A stretch of 64,000 nucleotides of DNA from an uncultured Tenacibaculum sp. (lineage in GTDB: Bacteria > Bacteroidota > Bacteroidia > Flavobacteriales > Flavobacteriaceae), in contig CANLQH010000001.1 in NCBI GenBank assembly GCA_947493285.1, forward strand, positions 372,001-436,000, given 5' to 3'. The notes under the pieces are model-generated. The model had not been told where the DNA came from and ran no database searches. It saw nothing but the letters and a program-made list of their open reading frames with translations. Below, in pieces: positions 45,522-54,654 of this stretch. The position numbers and the translations under genes were made by a program. How positions within the stretch are numbered: position 1 is the stretch's first letter; every line of letters begins with the position of its first letter.

Positions 45522-46552
45522 TGAAAGGAGTTTTATTAGTAAACTTAGGGTCTCCAAAAAGTACAGATCCAAAAGATGTAAAAAATTATTTAGGCGAATT
45601 TTTAATGGATGAACGCGTAATAGACGTTCCGTTATGGTTACGAACTTTTATCGTTAAAGGTATTATTTTAAATACACGTCCAAAAAAATCAGCTGAAGCT
45701 TATAAAAAAATATGGTGGAAAGATGGCTCACCTTTAATTGTACTTTCTGAAAGATTACAAAACAAGGTTCAGCAAAAAACAGAGCTACCAGTAGCTTTAG
45801 CAATGCGTTACGGAAATCCATCTTTAAAAAGTGGACTACAAGAATTATACGATAAAGGAGTTACCGAAGTGATGCTAGTTCCATTATATCCACAATTTGC
45901 CATGGCTACTACTGAAACTATTGTTGTTTTAGCAGAAGAATTAAGAAAAGAATTCTTCCCTAAAATGAAAATCACAGATGTTCCTGCTTTCTACAACAAA
46001 CCAGAATACATTAAAGCTTTATCAAATAGTATTAAAGATTATTTAGCGGATAAAGATTACGACCATGTACTATTCTCTTACCACGGAGTTCCAGAAAGAC
46101 ATATTAGAAAGTCTGATGTAACAAAATCGCATTGTAAACCTGAAATAGCTGGTGTAGCTAGCTGCTGTAACACTCCATCTAAAGCACATGAATTTTGTTA
46201 CAAACATCAATGTTACCAAACAACTAAAAGTGTAATTTCAGAATTAGGTTGGGATGCTAATAAAGTATCCACCTCTTTTCAATCTCGTTTAGGTGTCGAC
46301 CCTTGGTTACAACCTTACACAGATAGAACCATAGTTAACAAAGCAGAAAAAGAAGGTATTAAAAAACTAGCCATTGTTACCCCTGCATTTGTTTCTGATT
46401 GTTTAGAAACTTTAGAAGAAATAGCCATGGAAGGTAAACATGAGTTTTTAGAAGCTGGTGGTGAAGCGTTTTACACTGTTCCATGCATTAATGACAATGA
46501 TGAATGGGTTGATGTTTTAGCAAAATGGATTAAAGAATTTAACAATAATTAA
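45521..46552 (+). CDS. hemH: Ferrochelatase
   Basis: A 343-residue HemH that inserts ferrous iron into protoporphyrin IX. Seen: GVLLVNLGSPKS, MRYGNP, VPLYPQFAMATTE, the iron/porphyrin His in FSYHGVPERHIRK (about 187), TSFQSRLGVDPWLQP and the C-terminal FVSDCLETLEEI with the metal-binding Glu. Four extra cysteines near 205-225 (CCN, CYKHQC) are of note but do not form a known iron-sulfur site that I can assign. It is followed two bases later by hemJ. Confidence 0.97.
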   Translation: MKGVLLVNLGSPKSTDPKDVKNYLGEFLMDERVIDVPLWLRTFIVKGIILNTRPKKSAEAYKKIWWKDGSPLIVLSERLQNKVQQKTELPVALAMRYGNPSLKSGLQELYDKGVTEVMLVPLYPQFAMATTETIVVLAEELRKEFFPKMKITDVPAFYNKPEYIKALSNSIKDYLADKDYDHVLFSYHGVPERHIRKSDVTKSHCKPEIAGVASCCNTPSKAHEFCYKHQCYQTTKSVISELGWDANKVSTSFQSRLGVDPWLQPYTDRTIVNKAEKEGIKKLAIVTPAFVSDCLETLEEIAMEGKHEFLEAGGEAFYTVPCINDNDEWVDVLAKWIKEFNNN

Positions 46553-46554
46553 TT

Positions 46555-47142
46555 ATGGATTTTTACTACATAAAAGCATTACATATTATTTTTATAGTAA
46601 CATGGTTTGCTGGATTATTCTATATAGGTCGTTTATTCATTTACCATGTTGAGGCTGAAAAAAAAGAAGAACCTGCTAAATCTATTTTACAAACTCAATA
46701 TAAGTTAATGTCTAAACGTTTGTGGTACATTATCACGTGGCCTTCTTTATTTTTAGCTAGTTTCTTTGCTTTTTGGCTTCTTTACAAAGACCCAACTTAT
46801 TTAGAAATGCCATGGATGCATGTAAAGCTAGCCTTTGTTTTAGCCTTGTATTTCTACCACGGATTTTGTCATAAAATTTACAAAGAATTACAACGTGATG
46901 AAATCAACTACTCATCAACAAAACTTAGAATTCTTAACGAGACTCCTACTGTAATTTTATTTGCTGTAGTGTTTTTAGTTGTTCTAAAAGATACCATTAA
47001 CTGGATTTGGGGTGTTGCAGGAATTATATTATTTGGTGTTTTACTGATGATTGGTATTCGTTTTTACAAAAAACTAAGAGCTAAAAAATCTTGGGATAAA
47101 TTTGAACAAGAATTAATTGATGAGGATAAAAAAAGTAATTAA
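46555..47142 (+). CDS. hemJ: HemJ-type protoporphyrinogen oxidase (CopD family)
   Basis: A 195-residue membrane protein, four predicted helices. The family hallmarks are present: an early histidine in YIKALHIIFIVTWFAGLFYIGRLFIYH, the KLMSKRLWYIITWPS stretch, and WMHVKLAFVLALYFYHGFCHKIYK. HemJ replaces HemG/HemY in many bacteria, oxidising protoporphyrinogen IX to protoporphyrin IX. Its place directly after ferrochelatase completes the pathway encoded in this window. No other protoporphyrinogen oxidase is visible. Confidence 0.9.
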   Translation: MDFYYIKALHIIFIVTWFAGLFYIGRLFIYHVEAEKKEEPAKSILQTQYKLMSKRLWYIITWPSLFLASFFAFWLLYKDPTYLEMPWMHVKLAFVLALYFYHGFCHKIYKELQRDEINYSSTKLRILNETPTVILFAVVFLVVLKDTINWIWGVAGIILFGVLLMIGIRFYKKLRAKKSWDKFEQELIDEDKKSN

Positions 47143-47205
47143 TTTCTTTCTCTCACAACAAAATAAAATTACTTTCGCCAGCAATTATTAATTCTAAAAA
47201 AAACT

Positions 47206-47577
47206 ATGAAAAAATTATTAATCCTAACCTTAGCTGTATTTAGTTTTTTAGCTTGTTCTGATAATGAAGCTAATATAGATCCAATAGTAGGAACATGGCA
47301 TCAGTTCTCAAGAGGAGGTACAGAAGTTTCTGATTGCGAGAAAAAATCAAGTTATACTTTTACTGAAAATGGAATTTTCACAGGAATCTCTTATGAAGAT
47401 TATGAAGGGTGTAATAAATTAGATTCTGAAGGTTCTGCAAAATGGGAAAAAATCGGAGATAATAGATATCGAATATATACTGATAGCAACCCAACGGGAG
47501 TTACAACTACAATCCTTTTTTCTGACAATGATAAAACAATGAATATCACTGAAGAAAATCATATCTGGAAAAAATAA
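47206..47577 (+). CDS. Lipocalin-like lipoprotein
   Basis: A 123-residue lipoprotein, lipobox LAC at residue 17. The mature part begins with IVGTWHQFSRGG and alternates short strands with a cysteine pair (DCEKKSSYTFTENG, YEGCNKL), ending in a last strand before WKK. This is the pattern of the lipocalin-like/DUF4488-type small lipoproteins common in Bacteroidota. Ligand unknown. It has its own terminator and is convergent with recR. Confidence 0.8.
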   Translation: MKKLLILTLAVFSFLACSDNEANIDPIVGTWHQFSRGGTEVSDCEKKSSYTFTENGIFTGISYEDYEGCNKLDSEGSAKWEKIGDNRYRIYTDSNPTGVTTTILFSDNDKTMNITEENHIWKK

Positions 47578-47584
47578 TAACAAT

Positions 47585-47615
47585 AAAAAAGCGAAGTTTA
47601 AAACTTCGCTTTTTT
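47585..47615. terminator. Bidirectional terminator
   Basis: AAAAAAGCGAAGTTT pairs with AAACTTCGCTTTTTT around one A. It separates the convergent lipocalin-like gene and recR. Confidence 0.9.
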
Positions 47616-47617
47616 AT

Positions 47618-48235
47618 TTATCCTTTAATTGATTGTTCAAACGGTATTCTATTCACAATACTTCTACCTAAAGTAATCTCATCAGCATATTCTAACTCAT
47701 CACCAACCGATATTCCTCGAGCAATTGTCGAAGTCGTTATATTATATTTTTCTATCTGCTTATAAATATAAAAATTGGTGGTATCTCCTTCCATAGTAGA
47801 ACTTAGAGCAAAAATCAATTCTTTCACCTCACCTTCTTTTACTTTTTCTACCAGAGATTCTATTTGTAAATTCTGAGGACCAATACCTTCAATAGGTGAA
47901 ATCTTCCCCCCTAAAACATGATATAAACCTTTAAACTGTGCAGTACTCTCAATTGCCATTACATCACGAATATCTTCAACCACACAAACTACCTCTTTAT
48001 TTCTTCTCGGGTTATTACAGATATCACACAATACAGTATCCGAAATATTATGGCATTTACTACATGATTTTACATCGTTTCTTAAATGTGTCAAAGCCTC
48101 TGCTAAATACTTAGTATTCTCCTTAGGTTGCTTTAATAAATGCAACACCAAACGAAGCGCAGTTCGTTTACCAATACCAGGTAATCGACTTACTTCATTT
48201 ACCGCATTTTCTAATATTTTTGAAGAAAAATCCAT
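47618..48235 (-). CDS. recR: Recombination protein RecR
   Basis: A 205-residue RecR. N-terminal helix-hairpin-helix ([23 protein letters not shown]), a C4 zinc finger ([16 protein letters not shown]), then a Toprim domain ([25 protein letters not shown]) and a Walker-like C-terminus ([20 protein letters not shown]). With RecO and RecF it loads RecA onto single-stranded DNA at gaps. Transcribed alone from its promoter near 48240. Confidence 0.97.
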   Translation of the reverse strand: MDFSSKILENAVNEVSRLPGIGKRTALRLVLHLLKQPKENTKYLAEALTHLRNDVKSCSKCHNISDTVLCDICNNPRRNKEVVCVVEDIRDVMAIESTAQFKGLYHVLGGKISPIEGIGPQNLQIESLVEKVKEGEVKELIFALSSTMEGDTTNFYIYKQIEKYNITTSTIARGISVGDELEYADEITLGRSIVNRIPFEQSIKG

Positions 48236-48388
48236 GAGGCGAATTTACAATTTTTCAGTTAGCAAGCAGTAATGTAAATCACATGAATTATTTCAAAGTA
48301 AACACAAAAGAATAAAATCCTTTTTTGACTATCTCCCTGCGATTAAAAAAAGTATCTTCGTGCTTTAAAATTAAACTTTTCATTCACA

Positions 48389-49852
48389 ATGAATTCAGAT
48401 ATAAAAAACTTAGAACCTAAAGCTGTTTGGAAGAACTTTGCAGATTTAAACGCAGTCCCTCGCCCATCAAAAAAAGAAGAAAGAGTAATTCAATTTATGG
48501 TTGATTTTGGTAAAAACCTAAATCTTGAAACTATGGTTGACAATGTTGGCAATGTAATTATTCGTAAATCAGCATCTTCTGGAATGGAAAACAGAAAAAC
48601 TGTAGTGATGCAAAGTCATTTAGACATGGTGCACCAGAAAAATTCTGATACTGTTTTCGATTTTGATACTGAAGGAATTAAAATGTTTATTGATGGTGAT
48701 TGGGTAAAAGCAGACGGAACAACACTAGGAGCTGATAATGGTTTAGGTGTTGCTGCAATTATGGGAGTTTTAGAATCAACCGATATTGCTCATCCAGCAA
48801 TCGAAGCTTTATTTACCATTGATGAAGAAACTGGTATGACAGGTGCAATGGGACTTGAAGGAGGAATTTTAAAAGGTGATATTTTACTAAACTTAGACAC
48901 CGAAGAAGATGACGAAATTGGCATGGGATGTGCTGGCGGTGTTGATGTAACCGCTACAAGAACCTATAATGAAGAAGCTACACCAGAAAACACAACTGCT
49001 TTCGAAATCTCTGTTACAGGATTAAACGGAGGGCATTCTGGAATGGATATCATTAAAGGATTAGGAAATGCCAACAAAATAATGAATCGTTTATTATTTG
49101 ATGGATTTACTAACTTCGGATTACGTGTTTCAGAAATAAATGGAGGAAGTTTACGTAATGCTATTCCTCGTGAAAGTTTTTCTACAGTTGTTATAGATAC
49201 TGTTTCAAAAGAACCTTTCTTATTTGAAATCCATGAGCTTATCAACAATATTAAAGCAGAGTTTTTAGCTTTAGAACCTAACTTATCTATTGAATTAAAG
49301 TTAATTGAAACCCCTAAAACAGTTATGGATTTAGGGGTACAAGAAGGTTTAATAAAATCTGTATACACTGCTTTAAACGGAGTTTATAGAATGAGTCCGG
49401 ATATTGAAGGTTTGGTAGAAACCTCAAACAATATTGCTCGTATTATCGTAAAAGACGGAGCTATTAAAATTGGGTGTTTAACACGTTCTTCATCAGAAAC
49501 TAACAAATGGGATTTAGCAAATTCATTACGTGCTGCTTTTGAATTAGCTGGTTTCAACGTTGAATTTTCGGGTTCTTACCCTGGATGGTTACCAAATGTA
49601 AACTCTGAGATTTTAAAAACAGTTACTAAATTATACGAGGATTTACATAACGAAAAACCAAATGTAGCTGCTTGTCACGCTGGATTAGAATGTGGTATTC
49701 TTGGTCAGAATTACCCAAAAATGGATATGGTTTCTTTTGGACCAAATATTAAAGGAGCACATTCACCAGATGAACGTGCACAAATTTCATCTACGCAAAA
49801 ATTCTGGAAGTTTTTACTAGAGATTCTTAAGAATACTCCTGTTAAAAACTAA
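48389..49852 (+). CDS. pepD: Aminoacyl-histidine dipeptidase
   Basis: A 487-residue M20-family dipeptidase (PepD/carnosinase type). Metal ligands: His in MQSHLDMVHQ, Asp in DGTTLGADNGLG, the catalytic Glu pair in IDEETGMTG, Asp in LNLDTEEDD, and the last His in SFGPNIKGAHSPDER. The lid domain carries LNGGHSGMDI. It hydrolyses Xaa-His and other dipeptides in the cytoplasm. Its terminator is the left copy of the 37-base repeat that flanks the next four genes. Confidence 0.96.
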   Translation: MNSDIKNLEPKAVWKNFADLNAVPRPSKKEERVIQFMVDFGKNLNLETMVDNVGNVIIRKSASSGMENRKTVVMQSHLDMVHQKNSDTVFDFDTEGIKMFIDGDWVKADGTTLGADNGLGVAAIMGVLESTDIAHPAIEALFTIDEETGMTGAMGLEGGILKGDILLNLDTEEDDEIGMGCAGGVDVTATRTYNEEATPENTTAFEISVTGLNGGHSGMDIIKGLGNANKIMNRLLFDGFTNFGLRVSEINGGSLRNAIPRESFSTVVIDTVSKEPFLFEIHELINNIKAEFLALEPNLSIELKLIETPKTVMDLGVQEGLIKSVYTALNGVYRMSPDIEGLVETSNNIARIIVKDGAIKIGCLTRSSSETNKWDLANSLRAAFELAGFNVEFSGSYPGWLPNVNSEILKTVTKLYEDLHNEKPNVAACHAGLECGILGQNYPKMDMVSFGPNIKGAHSPDERAQISSTQKFWKFLLEILKNTPVKN

Positions 49853-49870
49853 AATCAAAACATACATTTT

Positions 49871-49907
49871 AAAACCACAACTTTTCAGTTGTGGTTTTTT
49901 GTTTACA
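49871..49907 (+). repeat. 37-base direct repeat containing a terminator, left copy
   Basis: A terminator hairpin (49871-49882 with 49887-49898, T-run) plus GTTTACA. The same 37 bases occur at 56309-56345 with one difference (T at 49882, C at 56320). It ends the pepD transcript. Confidence 0.9.
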
Positions 49908-50032
49908 AAAATCTCTCATATAAAAACAAATTTCTCAAAAACAATCATGCTCCCATACATCTTTTTTCTTACAAAATACGATTATGCTTTAACAATATGA
50001 ATTTGTACCTTTAGCATAAAAAATGCTTTAAA

Positions 50033-50719
50033 ATGAAAAAAAAATTACTATTACTATCATTTTTCTTTATTAATCATTTTATTTTTTCTCAAAAACCAAA
50101 CATAAATGCTTCTTTTTATTCTTCTTTTGATAAAATAATTGGAATACAAAATACGGATTTAAGTTACGGTGTATTATTTGAAGAAAAATATATAAAAAGA
50201 AAAGGCAATCATAATTATCTCCTACAAGATCAATTTACAACTGGAAAAATAATTTATCGTGGAGATTCTTTTTTTAATGTAAAAATGAAATATGACCTGG
50301 TTGATGACATCATTATAATAAATATAACTAATGACTTAAATAATATTTCTATAATTCCTGAGAAAGAACTCATTACTGAGTTCACAATTCATAATTCAAA
50401 ATTTATTTTTACAAAGCAACACGGTTTTCTTGAAGAAATAATATCTAAAAAGACGTTTTCACTATATAAAAAACACATAAAAACAAAAAAAGAAAAGAGT
50501 GATAGAAAATATATTTATTACACTTTTAAAAAGAAAGAAAAGAACCTATTATTATATAATGAAGAATATTATTTTATAAATTCTAAAAAAGACTTTATAA
50601 AAATCTTTCCAGAAAACAAAAAACTAATTATAAAATTTTACCTGAAAAATAAATTTTTATTAAATAATGATTTTAAAAATTTTATTACAAAGCTTATGAC
50701 TGAATTATCCCCTAATTAA
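50033..50719 (+). CDS. Small exported protein of the TonB cassette
   Basis: A 228-residue exported protein, signal peptide 1-19 (HFIFSQ). The mature part is lysine- and isoleucine-rich with alternating strands; no known domain is apparent. The segment YIKRKGNHNYLLQDQFTTGKIIYRGDSFFNVKMKYDLVDD suggests a beta-sandwich start. It is ten bases before the TonB-dependent receptor, so one transcript is likely. Base composition is visibly more AT-rich than in pepD upstream. Confidence 0.7.
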   Translation: MKKKLLLLSFFFINHFIFSQKPNINASFYSSFDKIIGIQNTDLSYGVLFEEKYIKRKGNHNYLLQDQFTTGKIIYRGDSFFNVKMKYDLVDDIIIINITNDLNNISIIPEKELITEFTIHNSKFIFTKQHGFLEEIISKKTFSLYKKHIKTKKEKSDRKYIYYTFKKKEKNLLLYNEEYYFINSKKDFIKIFPENKKLIIKFYLKNKFLLNNDFKNFITKLMTELSPN

Positions 50720-50729
50720 AAAAAATGCT

Positions 50730-53432
50730 ATGAAAAAATTAATATTAATTGTATTACTATTTTACTTAACTAACATTTTATCTCAAAATAAATCTGAACA
50801 AATATCTATTAACTTCAAAAACTTAAACAAAAAAGAAATAATTGAATTAATAGAAGAAAAAACTGATTATCATTTTTTTTATATTGACAAGTGGTTAGGA
50901 GAGAAAAAAACTTCTGATTCTTTTATTAATGCGAGTATTACTGAAGTTTTAAATTCTATTTTTAACAATACCTCAATAAATTATTACATATTAAATAAAA
51001 AAGAAATTATTTTAACATATGGTAATTTAATTAAAAAAAGCCTTTATGAGACTTCTCCAAAAGATAATAATAACCCTATCGTTTTAATTAATACAAAAGA
51101 TTATAAAAACATAATAAAAGTAGGAAAAGAAGATGATTTAAAAAAAGACAAATACTTAATCTCTGGTATTATCAAAAATAATAAAACTGGAACTCCGATA
51201 GAAGGTGTTTCAATTTTTGAAAGAAAAAAAAACATTTACACTTCAACAAATAATAAAGGATATTTTTCTCTAACACTTCCTTATGGTCAAAACAAAATTG
51301 AAACCTCTTTTGTTGGTTTTAATAACCTAACTAAAAACCTCATAATTTATGGAGATGGCTCCTTAAATTTATTTATTAATGAAGAATCTGAGCAATTAGA
51401 TGAAATTATCATAGACGCTAGTAAAAATAAAAACACAAGACAAACTGTATCTGGCGTCACACAGATTAAAACACAACAAATAAAAAATATCCCTTTAGTA
51501 TTAGGGGAGAGAGATATTTTAAAAGTAGCTACATCCTTACCTGGTATAAAAACAGCAGGTGAAGGATCTGAAGGTGTAAATGTTAGAGGTGGTAAAGTAG
51601 ACCAAAACTTATTTTTATTAGACGATGGTACAATATATAACCCCACACACTTTTTAGGCTTATTTTCAGCAATTAATCCTTTCGTGACAAAAGATTTAAA
51701 AATTTACAAAGGAAATACTCCAGTTGAATACGGTGGAAGATTATCTTCTGTCTTTGATATTCGCACAAAAAACCCTAACACTAAAAAATTTCAAGGTGAA
51801 GCATCCATAGGACCAGTTACAGGTAATATTAATTTGGAATTTCCGATAGTTAAAGAAAAATCAGGAATTTTAATTGGTATTAGAAGCACCTACTCTGATT
51901 GGTTATTAAATCTTTTAGACGACAAAAAATTAAGGAACAGTAATGTTTCTTTTTTTGATGGAATAACTAAATACAATCATAAACTTAATGATAATAACTC
52001 TATAAAAATTACTACATATCATAGTAAAGATCAGTATAAAATAGCTTCGGATACAATTAATAAATATAGCAATACAGTAGCCTCTGTAAATTGGCATCAT
52101 CGATTTAACAATAAAAATAGCGGTAATTTAATTATGTCTAATAGCAATTATACCTTTAACATAGATTATAAAAGTGATAATACAAATAAAGGTTTTGACC
52201 TTAAATATAGGATTAATGAAACCGGGTTAAAGATTAAAATGAAATACGCTCATTCTGAAAAACATAATATAGATTATGGTTTAGAATCTAAGTTTTATAA
52301 TGTATCTCCTGGATCAATAAAACCTAATGGTGATTTATCAACAGTCAAACCTCTTTCAATTAACAATGAAAAAGGTATAGAAACTGGCTTATTCATATCT
52401 GATGAAATTCCTGTAAATAAAAATCTTACTGTAAATTTAGGACTAAGATTCTCCCAATACTTGTTATTAGGATTCGATCACAGGGTTTATCAAGAAAACT
52501 CACCTAAAAACTCTTCTACACTAGTAAATACTATTTATAATAAAAGCTATAAAACTTATCAAGGCTTAAGTTATAGATTCTCTAGCAGATATTTACTTAA
52601 TCAAAACTTATCTTTGAAAGCTAGTTTTAATAAATCTTTTCAATATATACATCGACTAAATAATAACACTACTGCAACCCCTATTGACACTTGGAGACTT
52701 TCAGATCCAAATATAAAGCCTCAAGAAGCATTACAAGCTACATTAGGTGTTTTCAAAAACCTAAAAGAAAACGAATATGAAATAAGCTTAGAAGGCTATT
52801 ATAAAAAGTACAAAAACTTACTTGATTACAAAGTTGGAGCTAATTTACTATTAAATGAAAATATAGAAACTGAGGTTTTACAAGGGGATGGAAAATCTTA
52901 CGGCGCTGAGTTATTAATTAAAAAAAATAAAGGAAAGTTAAATGGATGGATTGGCTATAGCTATTCAAGATCTCTTATTCGATTAAATAGTCTGTTTAAT
53001 GAAGAAACCGTTAACAATGGTCTTTTTTTTCCAACCAATTATGATAAACCTCATGATTTTTCTGCTATATTAAATTATAAATTTACAAAAAGGTATAGCT
53101 TTTCTACTAATTTCACATATCAAACTGGTAGACCTATTACTTACCCTACTGGAAAATATAATTATCAAGGTGTTGAATATTTAACCTACAGTAATAGAAA
53201 TCAATTCAGAATACCTGATTACTACAGATTGGATATTGGTTTTAATATAGAGGGGAATCATAAAATTAAAAAGTTCGCACATAGTTTCTGGAATATTTCT
53301 ATTTATAATGTTTTAGGACGAAATAACCCATATTCGGTATACTTCCAAACTGTAAATGGTAATGTAAATGGATATAAAAGTTCTATTTTCTCTACCCCTA
53401 TTCCAACCATTACGTATAATTTTAAATTTTAA
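50730..53432 (+). CDS. TonB-dependent receptor with STN and CarboxypepD-like domains
   Basis: A 900-residue outer-membrane receptor. Signal peptide 1-19; an STN domain at about 22-95 (NLNKKEIIELIEEKTDYHFFYIDK, ASITEVLNSIF) such as receives or sends signals to an anti-sigma factor; a carboxypeptidase-like domain at about 140-215 (ISGIIKNNKTGTPIEGVSIFE); plug from about 225 (GVTQIKTQQIKNIPLVLGERDILKVA, GVNVRGGKVDQNLFLLDDG); then the barrel, ending NFKF. No FecR/ECF pair is adjacent. It is associated with a DUF4249 lipoprotein, not a SusD, so the ligand is not obvious. Confidence 0.94.
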   Translation: MKKLILIVLLFYLTNILSQNKSEQISINFKNLNKKEIIELIEEKTDYHFFYIDKWLGEKKTSDSFINASITEVLNSIFNNTSINYYILNKKEIILTYGNLIKKSLYETSPKDNNNPIVLINTKDYKNIIKVGKEDDLKKDKYLISGIIKNNKTGTPIEGVSIFERKKNIYTSTNNKGYFSLTLPYGQNKIETSFVGFNNLTKNLIIYGDGSLNLFINEESEQLDEIIIDASKNKNTRQTVSGVTQIKTQQIKNIPLVLGERDILKVATSLPGIKTAGEGSEGVNVRGGKVDQNLFLLDDGTIYNPTHFLGLFSAINPFVTKDLKIYKGNTPVEYGGRLSSVFDIRTKNPNTKKFQGEASIGPVTGNINLEFPIVKEKSGILIGIRSTYSDWLLNLLDDKKLRNSNVSFFDGITKYNHKLNDNNSIKITTYHSKDQYKIASDTINKYSNTVASVNWHHRFNNKNSGNLIMSNSNYTFNIDYKSDNTNKGFDLKYRINETGLKIKMKYAHSEKHNIDYGLESKFYNVSPGSIKPNGDLSTVKPLSINNEKGIETGLFISDEIPVNKNLTVNLGLRFSQYLLLGFDHRVYQENSPKNSSTLVNTIYNKSYKTYQGLSYRFSSRYLLNQNLSLKASFNKSFQYIHRLNNNTTATPIDTWRLSDPNIKPQEALQATLGVFKNLKENEYEISLEGYYKKYKNLLDYKVGANLLLNENIETEVLQGDGKSYGAELLIKKNKGKLNGWIGYSYSRSLIRLNSLFNEETVNNGLFFPTNYDKPHDFSAILNYKFTKRYSFSTNFTYQTGRPITYPTGKYNYQGVEYLTYSNRNQFRIPDYYRLDIGFNIEGNHKIKKFAHSFWNISIYNVLGRNNPYSVYFQTVNGNVNGYKSSIFSTPIPTITYNFKF

Positions 53433-53436
53433 ATCT

Positions 53437-54642
53437 ATGCTCTTGAAAAAAAATAAATATTTCTATTTTACTCTAATCACACTGTTATTAATAAGCTGTG
53501 TAGAACCTATTGAAATTAAAAATATTTCTTTTGAAAGTAATTTAGTCGTTAGAGCTCTAATTACTAATGAACTTAAAGTTCATACTATAAAACTTTCAAA
53601 TACTACAGAAATTGATTCCACTGGTATAAGACCTGAGAGAAATGCTACAATATCAATAATCGATGACTCCAATATTGTTTATAAATTTGAAGAAACTAAT
53701 GAGGGAACATACGAATCTATAAATAAATTTAAAGCTGAGCCTAACAAGAGTTACACATTAAGCATTCAAACAGAAAATGGTGTAGAATATACATCTACAC
53801 CTGAAAAATTACCGTCAATTGCTCAAATAGAAAACATCTTTATTGAAATTGAAGAAAATAATTTAGGAGAAAAACAAGCTGTTGTAAAATCGAATAGCTT
53901 TAGTCTTAATAATGAGGGGCAATATTATCGTTATGAATATGAAGAAACATTTAAAGTTAAAGCCCCTTTATGGAGTTACCTAAAAATTCTTGTAATTTCA
54001 GATACACCTCCATATGAATTTGATATTGTTCCTAAAGATCCAGAAGATGGAATTGGTTTTTGTTATGGTACAAGAAAATCTAAAAATATAGTTTTAACAG
54101 AAACGAAAACATTGTCAGAAGATAAGGTTTTAAATTTTCCTGTAAGACATATTTCTTTAGATAATTATATTATAGGCATAAGATATAGTATATTATTAAA
54201 ACAATACGTAATAAACAAAAACACTTATGATTATTATCAATTATTAAATAAATTCTCAAATCCAGAAAATATATTTTCTCAAATTCAAGTTGGAAACATT
54301 CCTAGTAACATATCTTCTATATCTGACAAAAAAGTTATTGGTTTTTTTGAGATATCTTCAATCTCAACTAAAAGAAATTTCTTTAACAGAAATGAAATCA
54401 CTACAGAAAACTCATATATAAATTATCAAAAAACAAATACATGTGCACAAGGTATAGTACAACCTAAATTAGTAAACTCTTTAGGTCAATCACCTTTATT
54501 GAGTCTTCTATCTAATTATGTTTTCCTAGGGTATGCTGGCCCCCCATTCCCTCCTGATAAACCATATATTTTAGCTACAAAAGAATGTGGAACCTGTACT
54601 AGTATAGGGCCTCCAATAAAACCTAGTTTTTGGATTGATTAA
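53437..54642 (+). CDS. DUF4249 lipoprotein
   Basis: A 401-residue lipoprotein: lipobox ISC at about residue 21. The body is that of DUF4249: SNLVVRALITNELKVHTIKLSNT, TISIIDDSNIVYKFEETNEGTYES, EPNKSYTLSIQTENGVEYTS, and a cysteine-containing end (CATKECGTC-like). The frame is open from 53368, overlapping the receptor end, but the ATG at 53437 begins the signal peptide. DUF4249 genes regularly follow STN-type TonB receptors in Bacteroidota and may be their surface lipoprotein partner, in the way SusD partners SusC; that role is inferred. Confidence 0.9.
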   Translation: MLLKKNKYFYFTLITLLLISCVEPIEIKNISFESNLVVRALITNELKVHTIKLSNTTEIDSTGIRPERNATISIIDDSNIVYKFEETNEGTYESINKFKAEPNKSYTLSIQTENGVEYTSTPEKLPSIAQIENIFIEIEENNLGEKQAVVKSNSFSLNNEGQYYRYEYEETFKVKAPLWSYLKILVISDTPPYEFDIVPKDPEDGIGFCYGTRKSKNIVLTETKTLSEDKVLNFPVRHISLDNYIIGIRYSILLKQYVINKNTYDYYQLLNKFSNPENIFSQIQVGNIPSNISSISDKKVIGFFEISSISTKRNFFNRNEITTENSYINYQKTNTCAQGIVQPKLVNSLGQSPLLSLLSNYVFLGYAGPPFPPDKPYILATKECGTCTSIGPPIKPSFWID

Positions 54643-54654
54643 AAAATAAAAAAA

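Noticed and set aside
46130..46210. Cysteine-rich part of ferrochelatase as a 2Fe-2S cluster site
   Set aside because: Known clusters in ferrochelatase are at the C-terminus or in a different spacing; the pattern here cannot be assigned with confidence.
48964..49368. A 134-codon minus-strand frame inside pepD
   Set aside because: Antisense to a conserved enzyme; composition follows from the opposite strand.
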